Shown piece by piece: positions 1 to 11,900 of a stretch of DNA of 50,762 nt. A model generated the notes under the pieces. The model was not told the DNA's origin and ran no database searches. It was given only the letters and a program-made list of their open reading frames with translations. Each line of letters starts with the position of its first letter. Position 1 is the stretch's first letter. The DNA comes from Welwitschia mirabilis (lineage: Eukaryota > Gnetophyta > Gnetopsida > Welwitschiales), in the NCBI GenBank assembly GCA_051453625.1, contig JBOZIK010000001.1:93136454-93187215 (forward strand), in the 5' to 3' direction. A program made the position numbers and the translations under genes.

Positions 1-330
1 GAAAAAGCTTGCAACTCATCACTTCCATCATAAAAAGCTTTTGACAAAGCATTCCAGATTTCGGAGGCAGTGGATAAGCACAAGTAACGCTTTATAATTT
101 CTGGACTCGTGAACATTGATAGCCATCTTTTCACTTTTTGATTCTCAGTGTACCATTTTTCATATCCATCTTCAGATTTTGCAGATGGCTGGCTCACCAC
201 GAATATACGAGAGTTTCTCTCTTGGCAATATGCATCTCCATCAAGGGTGACCAAACATCATAATTAAATTCAGTAAGAACAATTCCTGCATTGAATACAC
301 CTTCAAATTGAACAAGAAGAAGAACCGACC
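1..330 (-). mobile_element. Copia-type retrotransposon gag remnant (N-terminal part)
   Basis: Read on the minus strand, this encodes a degraded plant Copia gag protein. Recognisable pieces are a stretch like VWSPLMEMHIA, then YEKWYTENQKVKRWL, SPEIIKRYLCL and IWNALSKAFYDGSDELQ, which is the usual order in plant Copia gag (UBN2/Retrotran_gag families). At least one frameshift lies between the first two pieces, so it is a fossil. It runs off the left edge, so the rest of gag-pol would lie outside the window. The primer-binding site and putative LTR follow in the right order at higher coordinates. The family call rests on motif recognition by eye. Confidence 0.8.
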
Positions 331-414
331 TCGTTCAAGATGATTCAGTATTTGTTCCACTCTTTTTTTTTTTTCGAACTACCTTTCTAATTTGTGGATT
401 TTGTGCTCGTAATA

Positions 415-426
415 GCTCTGATACCA
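415..426 (-). other. Primer-binding site (initiator tRNA-Met type)
   Basis: The minus strand reads TGGTATCAGAGC, the standard plant Copia primer-binding site complementary to the 3' end of initiator tRNA-Met. It lies just inside the putative LTR and upstream of the gag remnant, as expected. Confidence 0.85.
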
Positions 427-432
427 AATGGA

Positions 433-737
433 TGCGTTTGAAATGTCTTGTATTTGAAAGAGGCGAAGAATCGTGACTTATATCCAAAGGTCATGACTTA
501 TGGAAATTATGGAAAGAAAAAATCTTCAATACATACTCCATATACTAAATTTTCCAAAATAAAAATGTAGGCCCAAATACTAAATATAAATTAAGAAATC
601 TTCCAATTGTCAAATATTCATAAGCTGACTTTCGTTTTTAGCCCCTCTTAAACTAGATCTTATGCTTGCACACTTTATGTTCAACTAAGAGATGTTTTTC
701 AGATTTGGAGGTGCGCTTCTTACGCATACATGTAACA
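433..737 (-). repeat. Putative 5' LTR of the Copia element
   Basis: On the minus strand the segment starts TGTTACATG and ends CAAACGCA, just before the primer-binding site, giving a TG...CA repeat of about 305 bp. The partner LTR is outside the window, so the outer edge is a guess from the TG dinucleotide and has not been checked against a second copy. Confidence 0.5.
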
Positions 738-990
738 ACCCCGTTATAGGATACTTCCTCTTTTATTCTTCCCAAAATTTCTCACTCACAAAGCCCTTTT
801 GTGACAGATTTTCCTTCCTAGTGTTGATATAAATATGCCAAATAACACAGCTGATATCATTATTAGCCGATTGTTCTTTGAGTTTGAAAAAGAATGCACC
901 TCTTTCAAAAGATTCTTTTTTTTTTTTTTGGTTTCTGTACATATATATACCAATCTTATAGTCAATTAGTTCTTTCCATCTTTCAGTCTG

Positions 991-1735
991 TGGACCTTTG
1001 GTCTAGTTGTAAAGACATCTGCCTGTGAGGCAACAAGTTCCAAGTTCGATTCCCATGTTGGGCGCGTAGGCTGCGGAGTGCCAAGAAAAAATTAAAAANN
1101 NNNNNNNNNNNNNNNNNNNNNNNNNNNNNNNNNNNNNNNNNNNNNNNNNNNNNNNNNNNNNNNNNNNNNNNNNNNNNNNNNNNNNNNNNNNNNNNNNNNN
1201 NNNNNNNNNNNNNNNNNNNNNNNNNNNNNNNNNNNNNNNNNNNNNNNNNNNNNNNNNNNNNNNNNNNNNNNNNNNNNNNNNNNNNNNNNNNNNNNNNNNN
1301 NNNNNNNNNNNNNNNNNNNNNNNNNNNNNNNNNNNNNNNNNNNNNNNNNNNNNNNNNNNNNNNNNNNNNNNNNNNNNNNNNNNNNNNNNNNNNNNNNNNN
1401 NNNNNNNNNNNNNNNNNNNNNNNNNNNNNNNNNNNNNNNNNNNNNNNNNNNNNNNNNNNNNNNNNNNNNNNNNNNNNNNNNNNNNNNNNNNNNNNNNNNN
1501 NNNNNNNNNNNNNNNNNNNNNNNNNNNNNNNNNNNNNNNNNNNNNNNNNNNNNNNNNNNNNNNNNNNNNNNNNNNNNNNNNNNNNNNNNNNNNNNNNNNN
1601 NNNNNNNNNNNNNTCCCATGTTGGGCGCGTAGGCTGCGGAGTGCCAAGAAAAAATTAAAAAAAAAAAAGGAAACAAAAAGAAAAACAAGAAAAAATGTGG
1701 CTGTAACCCTGGGGGTTGCTACGGTCACAATGAGT
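991..1735 (+). repeat. tRNA-derived SINE, interrupted by an assembly gap
   Basis: Polymerase III promoter boxes are visible: an A-box-like TGGTCTAGTTGT at 999-1010 and a B-box-like GTTCGATTCCC at 1044-1054, spaced as in a tRNA. A tRNA-unrelated body and A-rich stretches follow. A 515-bp run of N interrupts the element, and the 48 bp before the gap are repeated exactly after it, so the real element is probably much shorter than the interval. Family not identified. Confidence 0.6.
1099..1613. other. Assembly gap (515 N)
   Basis: The run of N is flanked on both sides by the same 48-bp sequence (1051-1098 and 1614-1661). This suggests the two contigs overlap rather than being separated by missing sequence. 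Confidence 0.95.
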
Positions 1736-2956
1736 TAATTCTCCACCTTAACGACCCCTTCCCCCTCCTTCTTCCATCTTTCAAAAAATGAAAGTTCCTG
1801 ACGTCAAAATTCGCAAGACTTGTGCCTGTTAAATAAAGTAAACAAACAAACATCATGCCTGTTTTGAAATCAGTTTCTGTATCCCTTGTTTCTTAACCCA
1901 TAACACTGGGTAGCCGAAAAGGACTTTTCACTCAAAATCAAGAAAAGCAAAACTTACTGATTTTGATAAAAAACTCAAAGTTAATCCAGCGGGTTGAGAA
2001 AGATCATGACAGCAACCTTTTCTCTTTCAGTTTATCATTATTCTTTGGCTTAGTTTCGTTCAATATAATTTTTTGGTCCAAACGAGCCCCATGGAGTTCC
2101 AAGGATATCAAATAGGCGTGCACAAAATAAAACAAAGAAATAAAGACACAAGGATTCAATACAAAGGCTATCCAGATTCTAGGAAAGAACAGCTAGGATT
2201 AAAGGACTTTAAGACACATCAAGGGACTGCTCGCTCGCTGTAAGATTCTTTCAAGACTGCAACATTAGACAGACTCTGCAATTTGAAAAGAAAAATTACT
2301 GAGGTCTTTTAATGTTCTGTTTCCAATAGGCTAAAACACTCGGCTTATGTTCATGAAGGCATTGACTGTGAAGTTCAGGACTCAGATAATACATAATTCC
2401 ACCAGGCAAGAAATATTGCACATGATAATTTATTACTATATGCTTTTTCACAGCTGTACAGTACGCTGATGCATTTGTTTTAGGATGAAATATTTGCAAT
2501 GCCTCAATTCACCATATGATTTGTAGTTTAAAAATTTCATTCCAAAAGATTTTGTAAGGCATTGTTCCTTACTTTTCTAACACCTGGTCCTGGTAAAATA
2601 TTGTATAGGACAAGGTGATACAATATGAAATTTAGCAGTTACGAATTCATTAAGATTGTGCAATATAAACTCGTAGATTTCCAGTAAAATGCATGATGGC
2701 ATATATCAAAGGACTAGATATCAATCCCTTTAAACAAAATCTCACCTGAAATAATTGCATCCATACAAATTTCCAAAGCAAAGCTTAAACACTCCATGCA
2801 TGGGTAACAGGCATCCTCGCATTAAGAACTCAGTAATAAGCTATAAATGTAAAAGCCCAGCAAGCAGACAATGCAAAGTATTTGCACTGATAAAATAATA
2901 AGAAAGCACAACATCTCGTAAATCTTATACCATATTTTTTTGGTCTCAGTTCTACA
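1736..2956. other. Region downstream of SGT1, no gene seen
   Basis: This is AT-rich sequence between the SINE and the SGT1 stop codon. Its right part, next to 2957, must contain the SGT1 3' untranslated region and polyadenylation site, but I cannot place the cleavage site. The short open frames here have no family features. Confidence 0.6.
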
Positions 2957-5900
2957 CTAAGTCTCCCATTTCTTTATTTCCGTTCCCTCTGGTACACTCC
3001 CTTCAACTTGTTTCGAACCAACTTCCTTCCAGTTTGTTGAGAGAACTGTGCCATTTGATTCTGTCTGTAAAACCAACAATACAAACAATTGATAAACATT
3101 GTGACAATGATAGTCAGTTAAACAAGAAGAGGTGGCATAGTCAAACAAGACATACAAATGACTTCAGCATAGCTCTTTTTGAATCCTCATCTGCATTTCC
3201 ATAGATATCACGGAATAACTTATTCAAAGCTGCTTCACCTTCTAAGTTTTCTTCTTTCTCCTACAGAAAAGACATGCATAATTCCAAAAATTTGTCACAG
3301 AAATGTCCATAAGAACATTAAACAAAATGGTCCAGAAGCAGAAGGTCAAAATATTGTACCTCCAATTTCACTTGGGCTTCAAGCTTATCCCAATCTTTGT
3401 TGGATTTAGTGTTAGATGAGGGATATTTTAGTCTTGAGATATCTGAATATGCAATACAATTAAAGATTTTGTATTAAAACAGCTCAAGCCTTATAGGAGT
3501 GCAAATCGGTAACCACTTCAAGCAAAGTTTCTACCCGATGAAACATTAGATGGAGGTACAACTATTGGATCTTTAACATATTCCAAAGAGGACCAGTGGA
3601 TTAAATCAGCTTTGGCAAGGCGAATTTCAATTTTTGTTGATAAAATCGAAAACTTGCATTGAGCAGGAATTATCTGTGGTCACAAAGCAGTCAATTTGTC
3701 ATGCTTTTCTTACAAGAGTGTTAACCTCCAGGGCCTGGCCCAAATGCCTAGCAAAATGATAGCAGAATCTCTTTATTTAGCAAAGGGTCAGACAACAATT
3801 GTGTAAATTTAAACAGGTAAGAAATCAACAATCATCTAAACAAAGCAAAACATTCATTTAGCTTATTCAAAAGCAATGAAATTAACATGAAAGTCAACCT
3901 GTGAAACCAAATTCAAACAATATCCAAGCCCCTCACTGACTCTTCAAATACAATTCCACACAAAGTATCATCAATCAATACTAATTATGAACACTCAGAA
4001 TGCAAATTGGATCAGATAAACAGTTATAGTTTGATCCCAGATCAAATGCTCAGACATGTATGTTAAACCAAGGCATAGCGATATTAATTCCATGTAAGAA
4101 AAGACAGAAAACTAATAAGCAATTCCACCATAAAAGTATTATTTAAATTCAGATGGTATGATCTTTTAAACTGAAAACGCCTATAGCTAAATGTGTATAT
4201 TTGTGAGCATGTATTAGAAAAAGCACATGTATTGGGGATTACACTTCAAGCACAGTCAATCAAATAGCTGTACCTTCACAGACAGCATCACTAAAGCAAG
4301 AAGGTAAGAAGCGTATTTCAAAAAACATAAAATGTCATTGGAAATTATACATTTGGAACAAACATAGCTTTTACCTTTGCAAAAAGACGCTTCTGCAGAA
4401 TATATGGACATTCTCCAGGAACATTCACAACTACGCTTAACTGGAATAAAAATCACAATAGATCACAACAAGATGAAAAGAACAAAACACAAGATGAATT
4501 CATTTAGACCTACAGCAAATACAAATATTATACATGTAGCAGCAAACTTATTGCAAATAAAACCAGTAAAAAACTGATGCCATACAAGTTGTTCACCAAA
4601 GTCAATTACAACATTGTCTTTGCTGAGGCCCTTTGCGAAGACAGTAACAACCACTTCTCTTGCACTTTGGTAGTATTCATGTCTGCAAAGGGTTAAACAC
4701 AAATTCAGTAAAAATCATGGCAATCTAAGAATACGTTTTATTTCACAATAGTTTGAAAAGGACATATGGATCAGACCAGATCTTATGCTGAGAAAAATCA
4801 CATAGATACTCCTGAAATTTTGCATGTAATAACAGAGATGAGGTTGATTCGATCCATTAACCTCAAGACATCCAAATTTCATAGAACATCAAATATAATC
4901 CCAAAATATAAGGCACCTGTATTTCGGTTTTCCTTTTTGCAAAGATGTGCTGTTCTCAAGGGGAATCATAGGTTCAGAATTCTGTTTTGTGAGAGCGCCT
5001 TTTATGGGTGCAAGTGAAGAATTCAATCCATTGCTTGATGCAGAAGAAATATGTGACCCAATGGCATCTATCAACTCTTCTTCTGATCATTTACAAAACC
5101 AAAATACATTGTGATTATAAAGCAATGAAGAAAACGATCATTCATACAACTCAAGCCTAAATGAAAAGTACATCATGAATGAAGTTTTGCAACACATGAA
5201 TTTACCACATAAGGTCAGAATGGTGTTGTAACTGAAGTTATTTATCTTTCCAAAGCATTACTGAAATGAACACGTCATAGAAACAGCCAGAGCAAGTACC
5301 GGATAATCGTGCTTCAGATTTCGATATCCATGCCTGGAATGATGAATTGTCTGGCTCCAGTGCAGCTCCTGCTTTGAATGCCTTCAATGCTGTGTGATAC
5401 TCCTCCAATGAGAAACATGCCAATCTGAAAGGATAACATTTTCCTTTCAAATGCTAACTAAAACTACTTGTTCCAAAAGCACACTTACAAAACAAGATGC
5501 CTGAGAGGATTGAGAGTAAAAAATACCCTTTACGAAAGTATGCTTTTGCCTGGGATGGATCCAATTCAATTGCCCTATTTGCATCAGCAACGGCATCTGT
5601 TGACAGGAGACACAAGATTGAAAAGAGTTCAAAATTTATGATCATAAGAAAGAAGGAAAAAGAAAAGGGTGACATATGAACCCTTTTTCTCCAAAAAAGA
5701 AAAAAGAATACAAAAAAACACAAAAAATAGTAGAAATAGTCAGTTATGGGTTGCCTAGGATTCGAACCCAAAACTCTTTGAATGAAATAGATCATCTGAT
5801 CTTCTTAAAAAGTCAAAAAATCTCCCCCCAAACCATGCTCGCAATTTTCATTGCACATGGCTTTCTCCCTGCTTTTCTTTATCTATTTTATTTTTTTTGA

Positions 5901-8900
5901 ACATCAAAAGGATAGAAATCCATTTAAAAATCTTTTGAATCCAAAATCATTATTGGATAAAGAAAACAAGCCTTCCGTTCATAAATTAAAAAACCAATTA
6001 CAAAAAATTATTTAACATAGGCAAAATATTGTTTTTCTCTACAGCAAAACAAAAATCCAAAGCAGAGGACTCAAATGGATTTACTGGTTCGCGTATTATC
6101 AATTGCTCTAGAACTGCCAAACCTAATGTACATGCAATAGTACCTAAAATAACTACTGGGAAGATATACAAAAGATCATTAGGCCAAGCACGTTCTCCAT
6201 AATAATTATGTCCCATGCCTTTTGCTAATTGCGCTCTTAACAGAGGATCTTTTAAATCATGTTTCTTTTTTACTCCCATAAGCCCTTTTCCTTTTATTAT
6301 AAAAATTTCATGTATATGTTTAATCCTTTACAAGGATAAAGGAAAAACCAAAGAGCGTTGTTTGCTCAAAACTAGTGGAAAAAAAAAAAAAAGAAATTAG
6401 GTTCTAAATATTATAAAGGACCTGAGATACCTTGTTCACGAATCATTAGGATATGCATTAGGATAAAGACAGCAGTGAGAAATGGTAATATAAAGGTATG
6501 TAAACTACAGAAATGAGTTAAGGTCGATTGGCCTACATTAAAACTTCCATTTATCAACTCTACCAAAGAAGAACCTATTACGAGAATAGCTTCGAGTACG
6601 CCTGTCATAATTTTTACTGCCCAATAACCTATTTGATCCCAGGGTAAAGCATAGATAGTTACAACAAAAGAACAAAATCCTCGTTTTTTGGTAGTTGCTT
6701 TGGTAAATTACTACTAGGTATCTCGAAAGCAAGTATAACGAAATCAGGTGTCTCAGAATCAGGGGAATCTAGTGTCTCAGAATCAGGTATCTCAAAATTA
6801 GGCGTCTCAGAATTAGGTGTCTCAGAATCCAAGAAATTAGGTATCTCGGAATCAGGTATCTCATAGGACTTAGGCGATCCTAATTGACTTCAATAAAAAC
6901 ACAATTCTAAAAAATCATTATGCAATTTGAGCTTCTCTAAATTCTCTAAATTATCCTATTCTACAACAAGATTATCCTCTTCTTTTTCATTGTTGTTGTC
7001 CAAAACAAAGTGAAAATCGATAATTCCTTTGAATTCCATCATTAACTTATCATTTGTCATTAACTTCTTATCTATTTTCTCTTTTATTTTAGGAGATTTG
7101 ACCTTTTTTTAATTGCTCCGACAACCTAGAGCATAACCTAAGACAAAATCAAGAAAAAACCCTTTTACCAAAAAAGCTCTAGTTCTTTTTGTTTCTCTTT
7201 GATCTAAGAATATTTGAGGAAAACCTATTTTCCTAAAATCAACACAATCATATGCTAACAAATTGAATCGGTAGCGTTTGTTTAGTTTAAAAAAGAAATT
7301 ATTTTTATAAGATGTAAAAGCAAATGTTGGTATATTATCTAGTTTGTCATCTAAAGATACTCATTTTTTAGGAAACTTCTTCCATTGTTTACTAACCCAA
7401 AATCTCAATTAATTAGGTGCTATATAAGACCATACAAGTTCTGATGATAAATCGTAACGATCATAACATTTTATCTAGCGTTTCTAATCCTATACTCACA
7501 AATCTTGTGGTTCTCAATACTTGAGCAATCCTTCTCTATTTAGAAAATTTCTTTTTTTCCCTTTTAATGGAAGGGTACGATTCTTTCATTTGCAAGAAAT
7601 TCTTCAAGATAGGTTTATTTTTTGTGACATTCTGCCATATATCATGAAAAACACATGCTTGAGACAAGACTTTGTCATGATCAAAAACAAATTTTCTATC
7701 AACCCCTTTTCGATATTTAAAACACATCTAGTATAATTTTGAAACAAAATGTTTTTTAAAATGAAATCAGAATAATCTAAAAAGGTGTTTACCACAAAGA
7801 AGAACTTTGGAAATTCTTCTGGAAATTCTTCGAAGTAACCGCAAACAAGGTATAGCATAACGAAGTCAGAGTACTTTAATTTTTTGTTTCCTAAACCTAT
7901 AAGGAGTTTTGATGTTTCGAAGTAGCCGCAAGCAAAATTTTTGATGACGACGTCGAGATAATCTAAATAGTTTTATAGAATGAATAAAAAGGTTTTGACA
8001 AGAAGTCGAAATAATCTTAAAAAAATCTGAAAAGGTGTTTACTATAAATTAAAAAAAGAATTTTCGAAATTCTTTTAGAAATTCTTCGAAGCCGCTACAA
8101 TCAGAATAGCCAAAATCGTCTTAATGGTTTTTCAAACAAAACAATCAAAATTGGCTTAATGGCTTTTTCCAAAACAGCCAAACGGCTTTTTAAGAGTATT
8201 AAATACTGAACAAAGAAGAGCTTGAAGCCCTCCAAGAATCCCATCCCTTTTTTTTTTTTATCATGTCGAGTTCTCTTTCTCCGGGAGTGAAAACTATGTT
8301 TTTGTTGTGTAAATTCCTTTTTAGTTTTCCAATTAGTTCTCTTCTTAGTTTATTTATTTTGTTTTGTATAGAAAGGGATTCTTGATATTTTATCTTAAAC
8401 TCCAAGTATCCTACCAAAACATCTTTTTATAACCTAAAAAGACTAATTTCCCTTTTTAGTTTATTTATGTTGTTTCGGATCTAATGAAAATCTTGATATT
8501 TTGCCAAAACCTTATCTCGTAACCTATAAGATTTTTTTCCCCATTGAATTACCCAAGCATGATGCCTGAGAGGTTTTTTTTTTTTTTTTTAAATGGTTAA
8601 AACTTGTAAAGGTTTGGCGAATCTATATGAACCTTCCAATACCCAAAAATTTTCAATTGATTTTAAGCTTTTTCCAATAAATCTTGGGCTTTTTTCAATT
8701 GATCTTGAGCTTTTTCCAATTGATCTTGAGCTTGAGTTCTCAACTATTCTATTTGAGTTTGGATTTTTTTCGTCTTAGATTTGGACCATTTTATTTGAAA
8801 TTGGACCCATTTTTTGGAAAAATCCATTGGATTTTAGGTAAGAATATCTTGCCTCTGATTTTGAAAGGAGAATTTACTATTTTTATTAAACGTCTCCAAT

Positions 8901-11900
8901 TCAGCTAAGACAGATTTCCAAAAAGATGGTTTTCTAGTTGACTTACTATAAAGAGCATCAATCTTTCCTCCTAGTGACATATATATATAAAGATCCCCAA
9001 CACTATAATTAGTACCAAAAGCATTATGCCAAGGTTCTAAACGAAACAGTTTTAAAATCTTAATTTGAAATCCATCATCCAACCATTTATTTGGACGAGT
9101 TTTTAATGAAAATTCTACCCCATCAAAAGTGCAGTATATATGAACTTCGTTAGACAGTCCTTTAAAGTCTTGAAGAAACTACAAGTTGCAAGAAAAAAAC
9201 GACCACAATTTTTTATTATGATCAATAATGGTATTACTACTCTTCTTCAAAGAAAATTTAGAGCTAGCAATAAAGGATACCTTAACTTATAATAAAGTCT
9301 ATGATCCCACGTAGTCAAGCTATAACAAACCTTCCTTATCCATGACCGTCTTTTTTTGAAATAGGCAAAATCCTCCTNNNNNNNNNNNNNNNNNNNNNNN
9401 NNNNNNNNNNNNNNNNNNNNNNNNNNNNNNNNNNNNNNNNNNNNNNNNNNNNNNNNNNNNNNNNNNNNNNNNNNNNNATCATAAGAAAGAAGGAAAAAGA
9501 AAAGGGTGACATATGAACCTTTTTCTCCGAAAAAAAGAAAGAAAAAAGAATACATAAAACACTAAAAAAAACTAGAAATAGTGAGTTATGGGTTGCCTGG
9601 GATTCGAACCCGGAACTCTTTGGATGGAGTAGATCATCTGATCTTCTTAAAAAGTCGAAAAATTTCCCCAAAAACTGTGCTTGCAATTTTCATTGGTCCA
9701 GTATTATATTATTAAATGTATGGAGTTGCATATGTCTGGAAATACACGAGAAAGCTCCTTTATGGATATTCTTGCTAGTATTCGATACTGGGTTATCCAT
9801 AGTATTACTATACCCTCCTTATTTGTTGCAGGTTGGTTATTTGTCAGTACCTATTCTTTTACGTGGCAAAGGATTTGACTTGAAAAAAGAGTTGTTCTAT
9901 CTCGATGATTTTGGATCTAGAACCATAGGTTATATGGCACAAGACCTAGTAGAACTTGCCAATGAAAAACCGGTAGATCAATAGATCAAACAAAAATGGA
10001 TCAAGGTGACAAAGCCCTAGAAAACTCACACAACATACATCAAGGATTTCAGCACAAATGAGGACTCGTACACCAAGAAACTCAGGAAAAACTCAAACAT
10101 CTATTATTGGCAATTTGGCATTAACTTGAGCAAGCAGAGCCCTGTAAGACTTGGAGAAAAATCTATCAGAATCAAAATCACACATATGATGAAATGGGAG
10201 ATTGATAATTGAAAGATTAGTTTCTTCTCATATCAACGGAATCCAAAATCTGTAGTTTAGTTATCTAAGATCTGGAATACAAGAACCAAAAGTAAGTGGG
10301 CAATTGATAATGAAAACATCCTTTGTAGTTTCTTCCAACATCAACAGGATCCAAAATCTGTAGTTCAATTATCCAAGACCTATCAACAGAAACCAAAGAT
10401 ATGGATCGTCACACGTTTGCAGGCTCGAAATCAAAAAGATCATATTCCAAATACACAAGAAGTCACAATCTCCTATAGGGAAGATACTAGGTCTTAACAG
10501 CAAGGATTTCCGAGTAAATCATGGCACTGTCAATGCTTGCAAATCAAAATGTTGGACATGTATCTGTTACAAATCTAACAAGAAGCAAGTACTTGAACAA
10601 AATGGAACAGCAGGCACACCAAAAAAGAACAACACAGAATCACGTGGTTCGGGCTCTTGTTACCCTACGTCCACGAGAAGCAATGCAAAGCTCTATTGAT
10701 TGATTAAGAGCAAAATGTGTCCAGATACAACAAACAACCCTTTAACAGGTTTATATAGCCCTAGGGTTAGGGTTACAAGCCAATNNNNNNNNNNNNNNNN
10801 NNNNNNNNNNNNNNNNNNNNNNNNNNNNNNNNNNNNNNNNNNNNNNNNNNNNNNNNNNNNNNNNNNNNNNNNNNNNNNNNNNNNCAAGCCAATCCCCTTT
10901 TATAACTTTAAATAGGGGTCAATGTTAAAACATAACATTACAATATAAATAATATATTTGGATTCACATATCAACAACATCTATGGAATAAAGAAATATT
11001 CAAGGGAATACTAAGCCCATTTCAGACTGATGTTTGGACTGAAAGTAACACTGGAAGGATGAAGAACATGGATGTGGGAATAATAAGCCCGATGTGGAGT
11101 ATAGAAAACACTCAGTTTGGACAAACGATCCAGCTCAAAATACCAATTGGATCATATAAATCACAATGTCCTTTGATTACAACTAGTGATTGAGAGTGTC
11201 AAAGTCAGAGACTAATCAGAAGGTGTCCAGATAAGCATTGAAGATGAAATTGGCAGAAAAGTGAATTGAATCAGGAAAAAGTAAGCAATTCGCAAAAAAG
11301 GGAAAAAAGAGGAAAATCTATTTTTTAAGCATGATTTCACTTTAACATGCTCGTACACATTCAAAGACATCCAGGGAAAATCCTCCTTTATTCATATATT
11401 TTTTAAATAAAAAATTCCCATATAATGTCAAAAAAGTAATTTGAAGGTGTCAATGTGAAGGTAAACAACTATAACTTGTAATTTATAGATAAAAGAAGAA
11501 ATAACAGAGAAAGACCGGAAACACATTTGTTGAAATAAAAATGGGTCCTTTATCATTTAAGTTAAAGTCTTTAATACATAAGCCGCATAAAATTTAGAAT
11601 ACATCAATCTAATATAAAGGGAAATCAAAACATGTTTACATTGTGATCCTGCTGAAAAGTAAGTTACAAAATGACACTTGCATGTGATTGTCAACATAAC
11701 TTCAAAACTACAAAATTTACATGTGAAATAGTTTGGCCTATCCTTATGAATGAGCAAATATTCTCATAAAAGGTTCTGTTGATGTAAATTCCTTCCCTTG
11801 GGCATGGAGAGGACAACAATGCCTTACTTTCCAAGGTGAGGCATCCTTGACTTGTTTTATAAGGCTGCTGGAAATTAGGTATCTGTTAAGACCCCCAACA

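Noticed and set aside
1003-1728. Long open frame on the minus strand across the first N gap
   Set aside because: Most of it is N; the remaining ends translate the SINE and its A-rich tail.
3061-3068. Alternative acceptor in ACAGACAG at exon 10 of SGT1
   Set aside because: The two candidate acceptors are 4 nt apart, so the second would break the frame; only the first keeps the SGS domain.
5998-6279. petD as a working nuclear gene
   Set aside because: Only about 69 of some 160 residues match, conserved residues are changed, and no transit peptide or promoter is seen; it also lies inside the SGT1 intron.
10759-10775. Telomere-like CCCTAGGGTTAGGGTT
   Set aside because: Only two TTAGGG-like units, not the plant TTTAGGG array; it looks like a telo-box-type promoter motif in a repeat.
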